From Candidatus Sulfopaludibacter sp. (GTDB lineage: Bacteria; Acidobacteriota; Terriglobia; Bryobacterales; Bryobacteraceae): a stretch of 37,768 nucleotides of DNA. The position numbers were made by a program, and so were the translations under genes. Where the stretch lies: contig JARLGM010000052.1 in the NCBI GenBank assembly GCA_031292755.1, positions 1-37,768 of the forward strand. Direction: 5' to 3'. This document shows, in pieces, positions 28,031 to 37,654 of the stretch (within the stretch, counting starts at the first letter, position 1; the number at the start of each line of letters is the position of its first letter). Below the pieces are notes generated by a model. It had not been told where the DNA came from. It worked only from the letters and a program-made list of their open reading frames with translations, and made no database searches.

Positions 28031-28050
28031 TGAATTAATGGTATTATTAT
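28022..28050 (+). promoter_or_regulatory. Sigma-70-type promoter of the large secreted protein
   Basis: TTGTTT (28022-28027) and TATTAT (28045-28050) are separated by the ideal 17 nt. TATTAT matches TATAAT at five of six positions. The region is strikingly AT-rich against its GC-rich surroundings. Transcription should start near 28057, leaving a leader of about 90 nt. Confidence 0.55.
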
Positions 28051-28060
28051 CTTATTTCTC

Positions 28061-28101
28061 TGTAGTACTACAGTGAGGCCCGCGTTCCCGCCCGAGAACG
28101 C
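28061..28101 (+). promoter_or_regulatory. Palindrome and hairpin in the predicted leader
   Basis: A perfect 12-bp palindrome TGTAGTACTACA occupies 28061-28072, just past the expected transcription start, where a repressor dimer could bind. A hairpin follows: GCGTTC (28082-28087), an 8-nt loop, GAACGC (28096-28101). The leader does not match any riboswitch class I recognise. Confidence 0.4.
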
Positions 28102-28145
28102 CAGTAACTTGTCTACTCCAGGCAACAATTCTGGAAAGGTTCCGA

Positions 28146-31100
28146 ATGCTCAAAACCGCTGTTCTTCTCACGTCAGTACTCTTCGCGTCAATCGCTTCGG
28201 CTCAGGGGAGCGCGTGCCGGATCAACTCCAATCCTCCGGCGATCCTCCGCGCCGAAGGTCTCGCCGAGCCGGTTGCCGACGTCGTAATAACCTGTTCCGG
28301 AAACACGAGTGGCTTGGCCAATCTCGTTGTTGACTTGAGCAGCGCGTCGGACGCCACTGCGGCTGCGATCACCAGCCACCTTCTGGGGCAGAACTCTACC
28401 CTTTCGGAAGCCATCCTCCTGATCGATGAACCTTTTTCGACTGTCGTCGGGACGAACCTTTTTACAGGGGTGCAGACTGGCGCCTCGCAGGTTACGTTCT
28501 ACAACGTCCCCATCAATCACAAAACCTATCGCATCACGAACATCCGTACGGACGCCCGGGATCTGCATGGCACAACCGTTGGAGCGGCCGTCCACTTCGG
28601 CCAGGGACTCACCGGGTCCGTACTGGTCGGGACCAAGGCTCCGGGTCTCGGCTTCACTCTGCAAGACGCCGCCGGCACCCTGGCGGGGATCGATCTGACG
28701 CAGGCGTCCCTGAATTCCGCCCTTGCCGCTTCTGGCACGGCAACGACCGGCGTCCTGACCAACCAGTTGGTATTCACCGAAGGATTCAACCAGAGCTTTC
28801 GCCGGCGCAATACAGCCACCACTTTGGCCGCTCCTACTGCTCTGGCCGACCAGAGTATGCCCGGTATCGACTACCATACCGAGTCCGGCTACTACGTCAG
28901 CACCGTGACTACGAACGGATTGAATTCAACCGACCTGGCCACCCAGGGCACCAGGCTAATGGCGACGTTTTCGAACGTTCCGGACGGCGTCAAGCTTTTC
29001 GTGACCACGGCCCCCCTGCCGTCCAGCGGCGCCACTTCCGCCCTGCTAACAGCCACCGATGCTTCGGGCAGCGGACCGTATACGGCGGTAGCCCAGACCA
29101 CGACGATAAAGATCGGCAGCGCCACGGTAGGAATCGCACCCGTGACCTTGGTGAACGGAGCGGGAACCGTCGCGTGGGAAGTGTTGGGTTCCGACCCGGC
29201 GTCGCTGGAGACATACAAGTTCGGGCTTGTCGTCGCCTATGCCGCTACGCCCACGGGCACGGCGGCGGTGACCGGCGAACTCGGGCCGACCAGCAGCGTT
29301 GCCACAGCGGATGTCACTTCACCCTTACCGCGGTTCGCCGATGTTTCGGCGGATGAAGCATCCTGCGCCGCCAGTGCGTGCATCACGGCATCGCCGGCGG
29401 GCATTTCCGTCTCCTACCAGATCGGCTCGGCCGCGCCCGCGCCCGTCAATATCCAGGTGGCCAGCACCGGTGCGGCGCTGCCCTACAACATCGCCCCGGC
29501 GTCCGGCCTGGGGGTGCTCTCGTTGTCGGCCGCCTCGAGTACGACTCCATCCACCGTGCAGTTGAGCATTACGCCCCCGGCGGTGGCGGGGGTCTACCAG
29601 TACAGCATCGTCCTGACATCGACCACCGCAGCCTTCGCGCCGGTCACCATCCCGGTAGTCTTGACGGTAACGGGTGCCTCCTCCGGAGCCGGCGCCCTGC
29701 AATGCGCCAACTACAATGCGGCGCCCATAGTGCGCAACGAGGGCATAGGCGAATTCATCGGCGATTCGCTGCTCTCCTGCACCGGGGGGACTCCCACCGC
29801 CGCCGGCACTGCCATCACGGCTTACGACGTCCAACTGACTCTCACCACGGCGGTCACCAGCCGCTCGTACGCGAGCAACTGGTCCGAAGCCCTGCTGATC
29901 GTCGATGAGCCGACAACCGGCCTGCCGGGTTCCCCGTCCGCCCTACTAGCTTGCAACGATCCCACCGGAATCTGCGCGATCACCGGAACCGGGACCGGCA
30001 TCGGTACCTACAGCGGAAGCACGGGCCGGCCCAACGTGTTCCCTGGACGGATTTCCGGAAACGTCGTGACGTTCCCCGGCGTGCCCATCGATCCGGCGCC
30101 CCTCGGCAGTTCCCGAATCCTGCGGATCACCAACGTCCGGACCGATGTATCGGGCGTTGCGGCTTCCGGAAGCACCCCCGGAATTGTATCCGGGACCGTC
30201 TCGGTGGGCTCGCTGACCGTCACCAACGCGACCACGCCGGTGGCGTCCGTCTCGCCGAGCCTTGCCAGCTCGGTGCGCAAGGCCGATGGTTCCGCCGCCG
30301 CGCCCAGCGGATCGACATTTGCCACCTGCCCTTCGGACGCGCCGCAGCAGGCTGGAGTTGTGCGCTTCTCTTCGCTCTTCGGCACGGCGTTCCTGCCACG
30401 CACCGCGGCGCCCTTCGCCGACAACGATACTTCTCCCCTGCCCGTGGCGCAGAGCATTCCAGGCAGTTCGGTGGCGCTGACCACGGAGAGCCGGTTCTAC
30501 TCTCCCACGTTGAGCGCCCCCGTGGTTGATTTTTCGACCGTGGGGCTCGCTAGCGCCGGCACGCGGCTGCGCGCCCAGATCGATCATATCCTCGCCGGCA
30601 CGCGGGTTTTTGTCAGCGCGCTTCCGGTGACCTTCTCCGGCGGCGTCCCGTCAGTCCCGGCCAGCGGACCCATCGCGCGCCTGGTGAGGGACGAGATGCT
30701 GCCCTTCATACCGTCCACGCAAACCGGCACGCTGAATAACATTCCCGTCGTCGAGCTTAACGTGACCGGCGGTTCGGCTACGGCGGTTTGGGAAGTGCTG
30801 GAGTCCAATACTTCCTCCCTACAGAATTTCGATTTTCTCGTTTGGGTCCAGGCGGCCAACAATACCAGCACGTCCGCCACGTTCACCGGATCTCTCGCCC
30901 CCGCTCCTCCGGCATTTACCGACGGCACCGCCCACACCACCAGCACCTCGCTACCGCTGCCGCGCTTTGCGGCCAACGGCAGCCCGCAACCTCTGTTCTC
31001 GATCACCGGCTGTCAGGCTTCCCTGCCGGATCTCGTTCTCACGTCGCTCACCGGCCCGGTTACCGGGAATCCGGGCGGAACCGTCAGCCTCTCCACCACG

Positions 31101-32432
31101 GTGCTCAATCAGGGCGCCGCCAGTGCCGGACCATTCCGCGTGGAGTTCTATTTCTCGCCCTCCGCCAGTTTTGCTCAGGCCACGGCTACCGATACCACCG
31201 CCGGATGCAACATTGCGAGTCTGGCATCAGGCACATCGGTCATCTGTTCTGTTTCTGTCGCAGTGCCGTCGAATCTCAACCCGGGCACCTGGTATCTGGC
31301 GGCTATGGCCGATTCCGGCAAGGCAGTCACCGAGTTGGACGAAACCAATAACTCGCGCATCGCCGATTCCGGACCGGTCACCATGGGCACCGCTCTTTGC
31401 TCCCTGAGCCTGGCCCCGCCCGCCGCGAGCCTGCCTGCCACCGGCACCTCCAGTGCGGCGGCTTGCCCGGACCCCACCCAGAACACCTGCGGTTTCAATC
31501 CGGAAGCACCCCTGAGCATCGTGGTGACGCCCAGCGGAACCTGCGGGGCGTGGACCGCTACGTCCTCCGATCCATCCATCGTTCACGTCATTTCGGGGGC
31601 TACCGGTAGCGGTATCGGCACGGTCCAACTCACCGTGTTCACTAACGTCCACACTACACAGCGAGCCGCCACGGTGACGGTCACCAGCGGAGCGGCGTCG
31701 GCCTCTTATTCGCTGACGCAAGCCGGATCGGGCGACAGTCTTACATACCGCCAAGTATACGCACTGTACCAGGGGCTACTGGGCCGCGATCCCGACATCA
31801 GCGGCTTCACCTTCTGGACCAGCCTCTCCACCGTGCCTCTGGGACAAATGGCGGACGACTTTCTGACCAGCCCCGAGGCCTTTGGCAGCGATTTCGCGGT
31901 GATGGCGGCGTACCAGGCGGCCAAGGGAGTTCCGCCCACCTACGCCCAGTACGCCACTGCGGTGTCGGCAATCCGGACCGGATCGCAGACCGTCTCCGGG
32001 CTCTTCACCTCGCTAATAAATGCCAACTACACGGCCACCAACCTGTACCAGAACCTGCTCAACCGGCCGCCGCTGTCGGGTGAAATCGCCAGCGCCACCT
32101 CGGCGGGACTGGCACCCTGGTTCCAAACGCTGATCGGCTATCCGGCCGGAAGTAGTATCGGCGCGGCCAACAATGAATTTCAAAGCACGGGAACTTTCAC
32201 CATCGATCACACCAATGGCCTTTACGCGCAGATGCTCTACTACGTCATTCTGGGCCGGGATCCCGACGCCGGCGGTCTGAGCTTCTGGACCGGCGCGGCC
32301 AACAGCGGTGGCCCCGGCGTTCTGTTCCAGGGGACCGCGGGATTCAGCGCGCGGATGTCGATGCTGGGACTCGGCACTCCCAACGAAGGCTTCATCGGCA
32401 GTCCCGAGTTTCAAGGGTTGTTCGCGAATTAA
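28146..32432 (+). CDS. Large secreted multidomain protein with duplicated module, CARDB, BACON-like and DUF4214 segments
   Basis: 1428 residues with a signal peptide (MLKTAVLLTSVLFASIASAQ). A module of about 400-450 residues occurs twice, from about residue 22 and again from about 520. Each opens with a Cys-containing strand and an RAEGLAEPVAD or RNEGIGEFIGD segment, then a TCSG/SCTG turn, an EAILLIDEP/EALLIVDEP strand and a YRITNIRTD/LRITNVRTD strand. A CARDB domain spans about 962-1080 and a BACON-like immunoglobulin fold about 1112-1197. The last 230 residues carry two DUF4214-type motifs, LGRDPDISGFTFW (from 1212) and LGRDPDAGGLSFW (from 1369). This is an adhesin- or surface-layer-like architecture. 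There is no visible sorting signal. The ribosome-binding site GGAAAGG is well placed. Confidence 0.85.
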   Translation: MLKTAVLLTSVLFASIASAQGSACRINSNPPAILRAEGLAEPVADVVITCSGNTSGLANLVVDLSSASDATAAAITSHLLGQNSTLSEAILLIDEPFSTVVGTNLFTGVQTGASQVTFYNVPINHKTYRITNIRTDARDLHGTTVGAAVHFGQGLTGSVLVGTKAPGLGFTLQDAAGTLAGIDLTQASLNSALAASGTATTGVLTNQLVFTEGFNQSFRRRNTATTLAAPTALADQSMPGIDYHTESGYYVSTVTTNGLNSTDLATQGTRLMATFSNVPDGVKLFVTTAPLPSSGATSALLTATDASGSGPYTAVAQTTTIKIGSATVGIAPVTLVNGAGTVAWEVLGSDPASLETYKFGLVVAYAATPTGTAAVTGELGPTSSVATADVTSPLPRFADVSADEASCAASACITASPAGISVSYQIGSAAPAPVNIQVASTGAALPYNIAPASGLGVLSLSAASSTTPSTVQLSITPPAVAGVYQYSIVLTSTTAAFAPVTIPVVLTVTGASSGAGALQCANYNAAPIVRNEGIGEFIGDSLLSCTGGTPTAAGTAITAYDVQLTLTTAVTSRSYASNWSEALLIVDEPTTGLPGSPSALLACNDPTGICAITGTGTGIGTYSGSTGRPNVFPGRISGNVVTFPGVPIDPAPLGSSRILRITNVRTDVSGVAASGSTPGIVSGTVSVGSLTVTNATTPVASVSPSLASSVRKADGSAAAPSGSTFATCPSDAPQQAGVVRFSSLFGTAFLPRTAAPFADNDTSPLPVAQSIPGSSVALTTESRFYSPTLSAPVVDFSTVGLASAGTRLRAQIDHILAGTRVFVSALPVTFSGGVPSVPASGPIARLVRDEMLPFIPSTQTGTLNNIPVVELNVTGGSATAVWEVLESNTSSLQNFDFLVWVQAANNTSTSATFTGSLAPAPPAFTDGTAHTTSTSLPLPRFAANGSPQPLFSITGCQASLPDLVLTSLTGPVTGNPGGTVSLSTTVLNQGAASAGPFRVEFYFSPSASFAQATATDTTAGCNIASLASGTSVICSVSVAVPSNLNPGTWYLAAMADSGKAVTELDETNNSRIADSGPVTMGTALCSLSLAPPAASLPATGTSSAAACPDPTQNTCGFNPEAPLSIVVTPSGTCGAWTATSSDPSIVHVISGATGSGIGTVQLTVFTNVHTTQRAATVTVTSGAASASYSLTQAGSGDSLTYRQVYALYQGLLGRDPDISGFTFWTSLSTVPLGQMADDFLTSPEAFGSDFAVMAAYQAAKGVPPTYAQYATAVSAIRTGSQTVSGLFTSLINANYTATNLYQNLLNRPPLSGEIASATSAGLAPWFQTLIGYPAGSSIGAANNEFQSTGTFTIDHTNGLYAQMLYYVILGRDPDAGGLSFWTGAANSGGPGVLFQGTAGFSARMSMLGLGTPNEGFIGSPEFQGLFAN

Positions 32433-32434
32433 GC

Positions 32435-34861
32435 TCACATCAACGTCAGCGGATCGACGTCGATCACTAACGCCGTGGCGCCCCACTTCTGCGCCACGGC
32501 AAACGCGCGGATCTTCCGCAGCAGCTCGTTGAGGGACTTCCGGCTGGCAGCCTTGATCAGGAACTGGTAGCGATACTCGTTCTTCAGCCGCGGCACCGGA
32601 GCCTCTGCCGGACCCATGATCCGCAGTTTCTCCGGCGGCGGTTGGAGCAGTATGTTCAACTCCGAACTCATCCTCATCGCCAGCTCCTTCTTTTCGCTGC
32701 GCACCAGCACGTTGGCCATGGCGCTGAACGGCGGATACAGCATCATGCGCCGGAAGTGCAGTTCCTTTTCGTAGAAGGCCTGGTAGTCCTGCGCTGCTGC
32801 CATGCGTACGGCGTAATGGTCGGGATTAATGGTTTGGATGAGCACAATTCCAGGCACGTGGCCGCGCCCGGCGCGTCCGGCCACCTGAGTCAGCAACTGG
32901 AAGGTGCGCTCCGCCGCGCGAAAGTCAGGCATCGCCAGCCCCACGTCGGCGGAGACCACGCCCACCAGTGTGACGTTGGGAATATCGTGGCCTTTGGCAA
33001 TCATCTGGGTGCCCACCAGAACGTCGTAGTTGCCCTCGCGGAACTCCTGCAGAATCGTCTCGTAATGGCGCTTGCCGGTTACCGTGTCGCGGTCCAGGCG
33101 CGCGATCCTTGCGGTGGAAAACGCGCGATGCAACTCCTCCTCCACTTTTTCCGATCCCAGCCCCAGAAAGTAGATGTGCTCACTGGCGCACTTGGGGCAC
33201 GCGCTGGGCACCTTCTCGGCGTATCCGCAATAGTGGCACAACAGGCGCCGGTCGCGCTTGTGAAAGGTGAGCGTGAGCGAGCAGTTGATGCACTGGACGC
33301 GCTCGCCGCAGGACCGGCAGGCCACGAAACTGGAGAAGCCGCGCCGGTTCAACAGCACGATGGTCTGTTCGCCGTTCTCCAGCCGTCCGCCGATCGCCTC
33401 CAGAAGCTTGCGCGAAAACGTCTCGTGCTTGCGCGTCTCCAGGAACTCTTCCCGCATGTCGATCAGTTGCACCGCCGGCATCGGCCGCGCCTCGATCCGG
33501 CCAGGCAGTTCCAGCAGCGTATACTTGCCGCGCTCGGCGTTGTAGCGGCTCTCCAGGCTGGGCGTGGCCGATCCCAGCACCACGCACGCGCCCGCCCCCT
33601 GCGCCCGTACAATGGCCACGTCGCGGCCGTTGTAGCGCGGGTTTTCCTCCTGCTTGTAGCTGCCGTCGTGCTCTTCATCCACTACAATCAGCTTCAGGTT
33701 GCGCACCGGAGCGAACACCCCGGACCGCGTCCCCACCACCACCGACGCGGCTCCCGAACGAATCCGCCGCCACTGTTCGGTGCGCTCCGTATCGGTGAAG
33801 GCGCTGTGCAGAATGGCTACGCGGTCGCCGAATCGTGAGAAGAACTGCCCCGCCATCGCCGGAGTCAGCGCGATCTCCGGCACCAGCAGCAGCGCGCCCG
33901 CACCTTCCGGAAGCGTGTCGATCGCCTTCAGATACACTTCGGTCTTGCCGGAACCGGTGACGCCGTGCAGCAGAAACGTGCGGAACTCCCCCGCATTCAG
34001 CGCCTCCCGAATCTGGTCGTAAGCCGCCTGCTGGGCGGGATTCAGCGTATGCGGTGCGCGCACCGTCCCCGCGGTCATAGACACTGTCTCGGCTTGCAGG
34101 GTGACAATTCCCTTGCGCGCCAGAGAGCGCGCCGCCGGACTGGCATTGGCGATCATCGCCTCCAATTCCTTCACGTTGTGCGAGCCCGGATGCAGCTCCA
34201 GAAAGGCGCGCAGTTCCCGCTCGGGCTTGTTGAGCTTGACCTCGGCGGTGGCTCCCGCGGAGGCCAGTTCCACGCGCAGCCGTTCGGCCGGCGCGCGCAG
34301 CGGGTCGCGTTCGGTCTGTACCTGCTCGGCCACGATGAATCGCCTACGTTCCAGCGCGCGCAGAGCTTTATCGGCCAGCGGCATCGCCTTGGCCAGGTAC
34401 GCCGCCGAGAGCGGGCGCTTTTCCAGCATCCGCAGAATCTGCGCCACCGGGTCGTCCGGCGACGAATCCAGCAGCAACTGCCGGGCCGCGTCGCGCCCCG
34501 CATCGGTGAGCGACCAAACCTTGCCCCGCCGGATTTCCGAAGCCAGCGGCAGCATGCCGCGCAGCACGTCGCCCAGAGGGGCGCAGTAGTATCCGGCGAT
34601 CCACCGTCCCAGCGCCATCAATTCACCGTCGAGCACCGGTTGCGAATCGATCAGGCGAAAAGCCTCGCGGGCCGTCATCGCGGGCTTTTCGTCATGGCAC
34701 CGCAGAATCACACCCGTCAGCTTGCGCGGCCCGAACGGCACCACCAGCCGGCTGCCCGGCTGCACGCGATGCCGCAGAGTCTCCGGCAGAGCGTAAGTGA
34801 ACGGCTGGTCGAGCGGCACCGGCAGACTGACGTCGCAATAAAGATACGATCCCTCGGGCAT
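32435..34861 (-). CDS. priA: Primosomal replication-restart helicase PriA
   Basis: 808 residues. The N-terminal 3'-DNA-binding domain starts with YLYCDVSLPVPLDQPFTYALP. The helicase core has Walker A GVTGSGKTEVYL, the DEEH box in LIVVDEEHDGSYKQEENPRYNGRD (seen in two pieces), GSATPSLESRYN, and a C-terminal QVAGRAGR motif. The eight zinc-binding cysteines lie in CRSCGERVQCINC and CHYCGYAEKVPSACPKC. PriA reloads the replisome at collapsed forks, and its position near lexA is a natural DNA-damage grouping, though nothing shows co-regulation. Its stop is 2 nt from the convergent large-protein stop. Confidence 0.95.
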   Translation of the reverse strand: MPEGSYLYCDVSLPVPLDQPFTYALPETLRHRVQPGSRLVVPFGPRKLTGVILRCHDEKPAMTAREAFRLIDSQPVLDGELMALGRWIAGYYCAPLGDVLRGMLPLASEIRRGKVWSLTDAGRDAARQLLLDSSPDDPVAQILRMLEKRPLSAAYLAKAMPLADKALRALERRRFIVAEQVQTERDPLRAPAERLRVELASAGATAEVKLNKPERELRAFLELHPGSHNVKELEAMIANASPAARSLARKGIVTLQAETVSMTAGTVRAPHTLNPAQQAAYDQIREALNAGEFRTFLLHGVTGSGKTEVYLKAIDTLPEGAGALLLVPEIALTPAMAGQFFSRFGDRVAILHSAFTDTERTEQWRRIRSGAASVVVGTRSGVFAPVRNLKLIVVDEEHDGSYKQEENPRYNGRDVAIVRAQGAGACVVLGSATPSLESRYNAERGKYTLLELPGRIEARPMPAVQLIDMREEFLETRKHETFSRKLLEAIGGRLENGEQTIVLLNRRGFSSFVACRSCGERVQCINCSLTLTFHKRDRRLLCHYCGYAEKVPSACPKCASEHIYFLGLGSEKVEEELHRAFSTARIARLDRDTVTGKRHYETILQEFREGNYDVLVGTQMIAKGHDIPNVTLVGVVSADVGLAMPDFRAAERTFQLLTQVAGRAGRGHVPGIVLIQTINPDHYAVRMAAAQDYQAFYEKELHFRRMMLYPPFSAMANVLVRSEKKELAMRMSSELNILLQPPPEKLRIMGPAEAPVPRLKNEYRYQFLIKAASRKSLNELLRKIRAFAVAQKWGATALVIDVDPLTLM

Positions 34862-34920
34862 CGGAACCTCCAGGATAGCTGTCCCGCGGCGTGTGCCAAA
34901 ATTGAAGCGAGGGTCACCGC

Positions 34921-36651
34921 TTGGAGAACAAGGAAATCGCGCACCTGTTATGGGAAACGGCCGACCTGATGGAGATCGCCGGCGAAGACGGCTTCCGCAT
35001 CCGCAGCTATCGCAACGGCGCTACCGCCGCCGAAGGATACCCCGAGCGCATCCAGGACATTCTGCGTGACCCCGAACGCAAAGTCACCGACATCCCCGGC
35101 ATCGGCAAAGGGCTGGCCGTCGTTCTGGCTGAGCTCATCGAACGCGGCTCCTGCGAGCGGCGCGATCTGCTGCTGCAAAAATTTCCGCCCACCGCGCTCG
35201 AGTTTCTCAAGATTCAGGGACTCGGTCCCAAGAGCATCGCCCTCATCTTCGAACACTACCGCGTCAGTACCATGGACGAGCTGGAGCGTCTCTGCACCGA
35301 ACAAAAACTCCGCGTGCTGCCGCGCATGGGCGCCAAGCTCGAAGAGAAGGTGCTCCGTTCCATCGCGCAATATCGCATGCGCAGCGGCCGGTATCTTCTC
35401 AGCTACGCGGAAGCCATGGCTGAAGAGCTTACCGCCTATCTCAAGGAGACGCCCGGTGTGGAAGCCATAACCCCTGCCGGCAGCCTGCGCCGCGGCCGCG
35501 AAACCGTGGGCGACCTGGACCTGCTGGTCACCGGACCCTCGCCCTACGGCGCCCTGGATCGCTTCGCCGCGTTCCCGCGCGTGGAGGAGGTGTTGAGCCG
35601 CGGCGAAAATAAGGCCAGCGCCAAAGTGGGGCGCGAAGGATTGCAGGTGGATGTGCGCACCCTGCCGCCTGACACATTCGGCGCGGCCATGCAGTATTTC
35701 ACCGGCAGCAAGGACCATAACGTGGCCATACGCACCCGCGCCGTCAAAATGGGACTGAAGCTCAGCGAGTACGGCCTTTTCCGGGTGGAAGACGACAGCA
35801 AAGTCGCGGGCGCTACCGAAGAGGAAGTTTATGGCGCGCTGGCCCTGCCCTGGATTCCGCCCGAGCTGCGCGAGAATTGTGGGGAGATTGAGGCGGCCCT
35901 CGAGAATCGCCTGCCGGAGCTAGTGGAACTCGCGCAGATTCGCGGCGATCTCCACATGCACACCACCGAAACCGATGGCCGCGCCTCCCTCGAAGAAATG
36001 GTGGAGGCGGCGCGCAACCGCGGCTACGAATACGTCGCCATCACAGATCATTCCAAGGCGCTGGCCATGGCCAACGGCCTGGACGAAGCTCGCGTTGTCG
36101 CGTTCGCCAAGCAGGTTCGCGAACTCAATCGCAACGGCTTGGGCATCCGGATCTTCTCCGGCATCGAGTGCGACATTCTCAAAGACGGCGCCATGGACCT
36201 GGCCAACGATGCCCTGGCGGAGCTGGATCTCGTGATCGGCAGCGTACACAGCCACATGAATCTGGAATCTGCCGAGATGACCGACCGTCTGCTGCGCGCC
36301 CTCGAATGTCCCAGCCTGCGCATCCTGGGCCATCCCACCGGACGCCTGCTGCTGCAGCGCGAACCTTTCCCGTTCGATTTCGACCGCGTCGCCGCCGAAG
36401 CGGTGAAGCGCGGCGTCTGGCTGGAAATCAACGCCAGCCCCGAACGGCTGGACCTGAGCGGCCCGCTGATCCGTGCCGCGAAGGCCAAGGGCGCGCGCTT
36501 CACTATCTCCACCGACGCGCACCATCCCAAGCACTTGGGCTTGATGCGCTACGGCGTCGTCACGGCGCGGCGTGGCTGGCTGGGACCGAACGACATTATG
36601 AATACGCTACCGGCCGGCCGGTTCGCCGCCGCGATTCACGCAAAATCATGA
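34921..36651 (+). CDS. polX: Family X DNA polymerase/3'-5' exonuclease with PHP domain
   Basis: 576 residues, the normal length of bacterial PolX. Helix-hairpin-helix motifs lie near residues 55-70 (DIPGIGKG) and 98-110 (IQGLGPKSIALI). The nucleotidyltransferase site has GSLRRGRETVGDLDLLV with Asp198 and Asp200, and the third metal ligand Asp244 in LQVDVRTL. The C-terminal PHP exonuclease begins DLHMHTTETDG (His345, His347). PolX fills short gaps in base-excision repair. The start is TTG 34921, with GAGGG about 8 nt upstream. It is divergent from priA by 59 nt, and its stop overlaps the Nudix start. Confidence 0.93.
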   Translation: MENKEIAHLLWETADLMEIAGEDGFRIRSYRNGATAAEGYPERIQDILRDPERKVTDIPGIGKGLAVVLAELIERGSCERRDLLLQKFPPTALEFLKIQGLGPKSIALIFEHYRVSTMDELERLCTEQKLRVLPRMGAKLEEKVLRSIAQYRMRSGRYLLSYAEAMAEELTAYLKETPGVEAITPAGSLRRGRETVGDLDLLVTGPSPYGALDRFAAFPRVEEVLSRGENKASAKVGREGLQVDVRTLPPDTFGAAMQYFTGSKDHNVAIRTRAVKMGLKLSEYGLFRVEDDSKVAGATEEEVYGALALPWIPPELRENCGEIEAALENRLPELVELAQIRGDLHMHTTETDGRASLEEMVEAARNRGYEYVAITDHSKALAMANGLDEARVVAFAKQVRELNRNGLGIRIFSGIECDILKDGAMDLANDALAELDLVIGSVHSHMNLESAEMTDRLLRALECPSLRILGHPTGRLLLQREPFPFDFDRVAAEAVKRGVWLEINASPERLDLSGPLIRAAKAKGARFTISTDAHHPKHLGLMRYGVVTARRGWLGPNDIMNTLPAGRFAAAIHAKS

Positions 36652-37169
36652 AAACCACATCCTCCCGAGAAGTGTACAAATGCAGCCTCTTTCGCGTGAC
36701 CGAAGACGAGGCCGTCGATCCTAAAACCGGTTTCGAGATTAAGCGCTCCATCGTGCGTCACGCCGGTTCGGCCGTCATGATGGCGGTGGACGAAAAGAAG
36801 CGCGTTCTGCTGGTGCGTCAATACCGGCTTCCCGCTGAAAAGTATCTCTGGGAATTGCCGGCCGGTCGCCTGGATCCCGGCGAGAAGCCCCTCCAGGCGG
36901 CCAAACGCGAACTCATCGAAGAGACCGGTTACCGCGCGCGCACCTGGAAAAAACTGGCTTCTTTCTTCGTCAGCCCCGGCTTCGTACAGGAGCGCATGAC
37001 CATCTTTCTGGCCACCGGTCTGACCGCCGGCACAGCCACTCCCATGGATGATGAACGCATCGAAACACGTTGGTTCACCAGCAGGGAACTGGCCGGCCTG
37101 ATTCGCGATGGAAAAATCGAGGACGCCAAAACCCTGATCGGGTACATGACCTGGCGCCACTACTTCTAA
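36648..37169 (+). CDS. Nudix hydrolase, ADP-ribose pyrophosphatase type
   Basis: 173 residues. The Nudix box GX5EX7REUXEEXGU is complete in GRLDPGEKPLQAAKRELIEETGY. The upstream VLLVRQYRLPAEKYLWELPAG and downstream SPGFVQERMTIFLA segments match the NudF/ADPRase branch, which hydrolyses ADP-ribose and related nucleoside-diphosphate sugars. The ATG at 36648 overlaps the polX stop as ATGA, so the two are translationally coupled. The open frame continues upstream inside polX, but that longer form is out of keeping with the family length. Exact substrate is inferred. Confidence 0.9.
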   Translation: MKTTSSREVYKCSLFRVTEDEAVDPKTGFEIKRSIVRHAGSAVMMAVDEKKRVLLVRQYRLPAEKYLWELPAGRLDPGEKPLQAAKRELIEETGYRARTWKKLASFFVSPGFVQERMTIFLATGLTAGTATPMDDERIETRWFTSRELAGLIRDGKIEDAKTLIGYMTWRHYF

Positions 37170-37275
37170 CTTAACTAAGTATTACGTACACCGTTTACAC
37201 CGTTTCAGAAATCGCCGACGTATCATTTGTAGCTTGTGCGGCTCGCTTGTGGGATTCGGGAATAGGTGTGTCACT

Positions 37276-37503
37276 ATGCCTGGAACAAGCCCATTTTCGA
37301 TTCGCCTCTCGGCTTCCGAAGCTGCCGGATTGCGCAGGCGTACCACCAAATATACGTCCTGGACCTACATCGCCGGCCTGGATGTCCACTATGCCAGGAT
37401 CTTTGGCCGCTGCGAACCCTGGAACGGCATCGAGCCCTTTGACCGGCTCGTCGAGCAGGTGATGCGGCGAGTTTGGCGGGCCATCCGGCGTGGCCGGAAC
37501 TAA
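37276..37503 (+). pseudogene. IS630-type transposase remnant with internal deletion
   Basis: The frame starts MPGTSPFSIRLSASEAAGL, RRRTTKYTS, which resembles the N-terminus of IS630-family transposases just before their helix-turn-helix. It then jumps to YIAGLDVHYARIFGRCEPWN, GIEPFDRLVEQVM, a segment normally found deep in the DDE catalytic half (pattern DVHxAxxFGRCExxxGIxPFDRLVxQVM). Some 150-200 residues are therefore missing and the frame ends soon after at a stop. I see no terminal inverted repeats. From 37170 to 37275 there is no gene. Confidence 0.65.
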
Positions 37504-37654
37504 TCTGAAGAGAACTGCTCGCTGCGCCCGGGACATGGGCACGCGTTTCGGCCTTCGTTTTGGTGATGGCTTCAATCAGCCACGGATAGTTGGCCGACTC
37601 GCCGGAATAGTTGAGAGAGATGATCTCGGGACTTATCCGGCCAATCTCTGCCCG

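Noticed and set aside
28061-28145. Leader of the large secreted protein as a c-di-GMP riboswitch
   Set aside because: The hairpin and sequence do not show the conserved core of GEMM-type riboswitches.
28188-28877. Antisense frame in the large secreted protein gene
   Set aside because: No ribosome-binding site or domain, and it overlaps the signal-peptide-bearing gene.
32642-33838. Long plus-strand frame opposite priA
   Set aside because: Composition is that of reversed helicase codons; priA has all helicase and zinc motifs.
36168-36647. 160-residue N-terminal extension of the Nudix protein
   Set aside because: It lies entirely within polX in another frame and is Arg/Pro/Ala-rich; the ATGA junction gives a normal family length.
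37195-37575. 126-codon minus-strand frame across the IS630 remnant
   Set aside because: Antisense to the recognisable transposase fragment and without family features.
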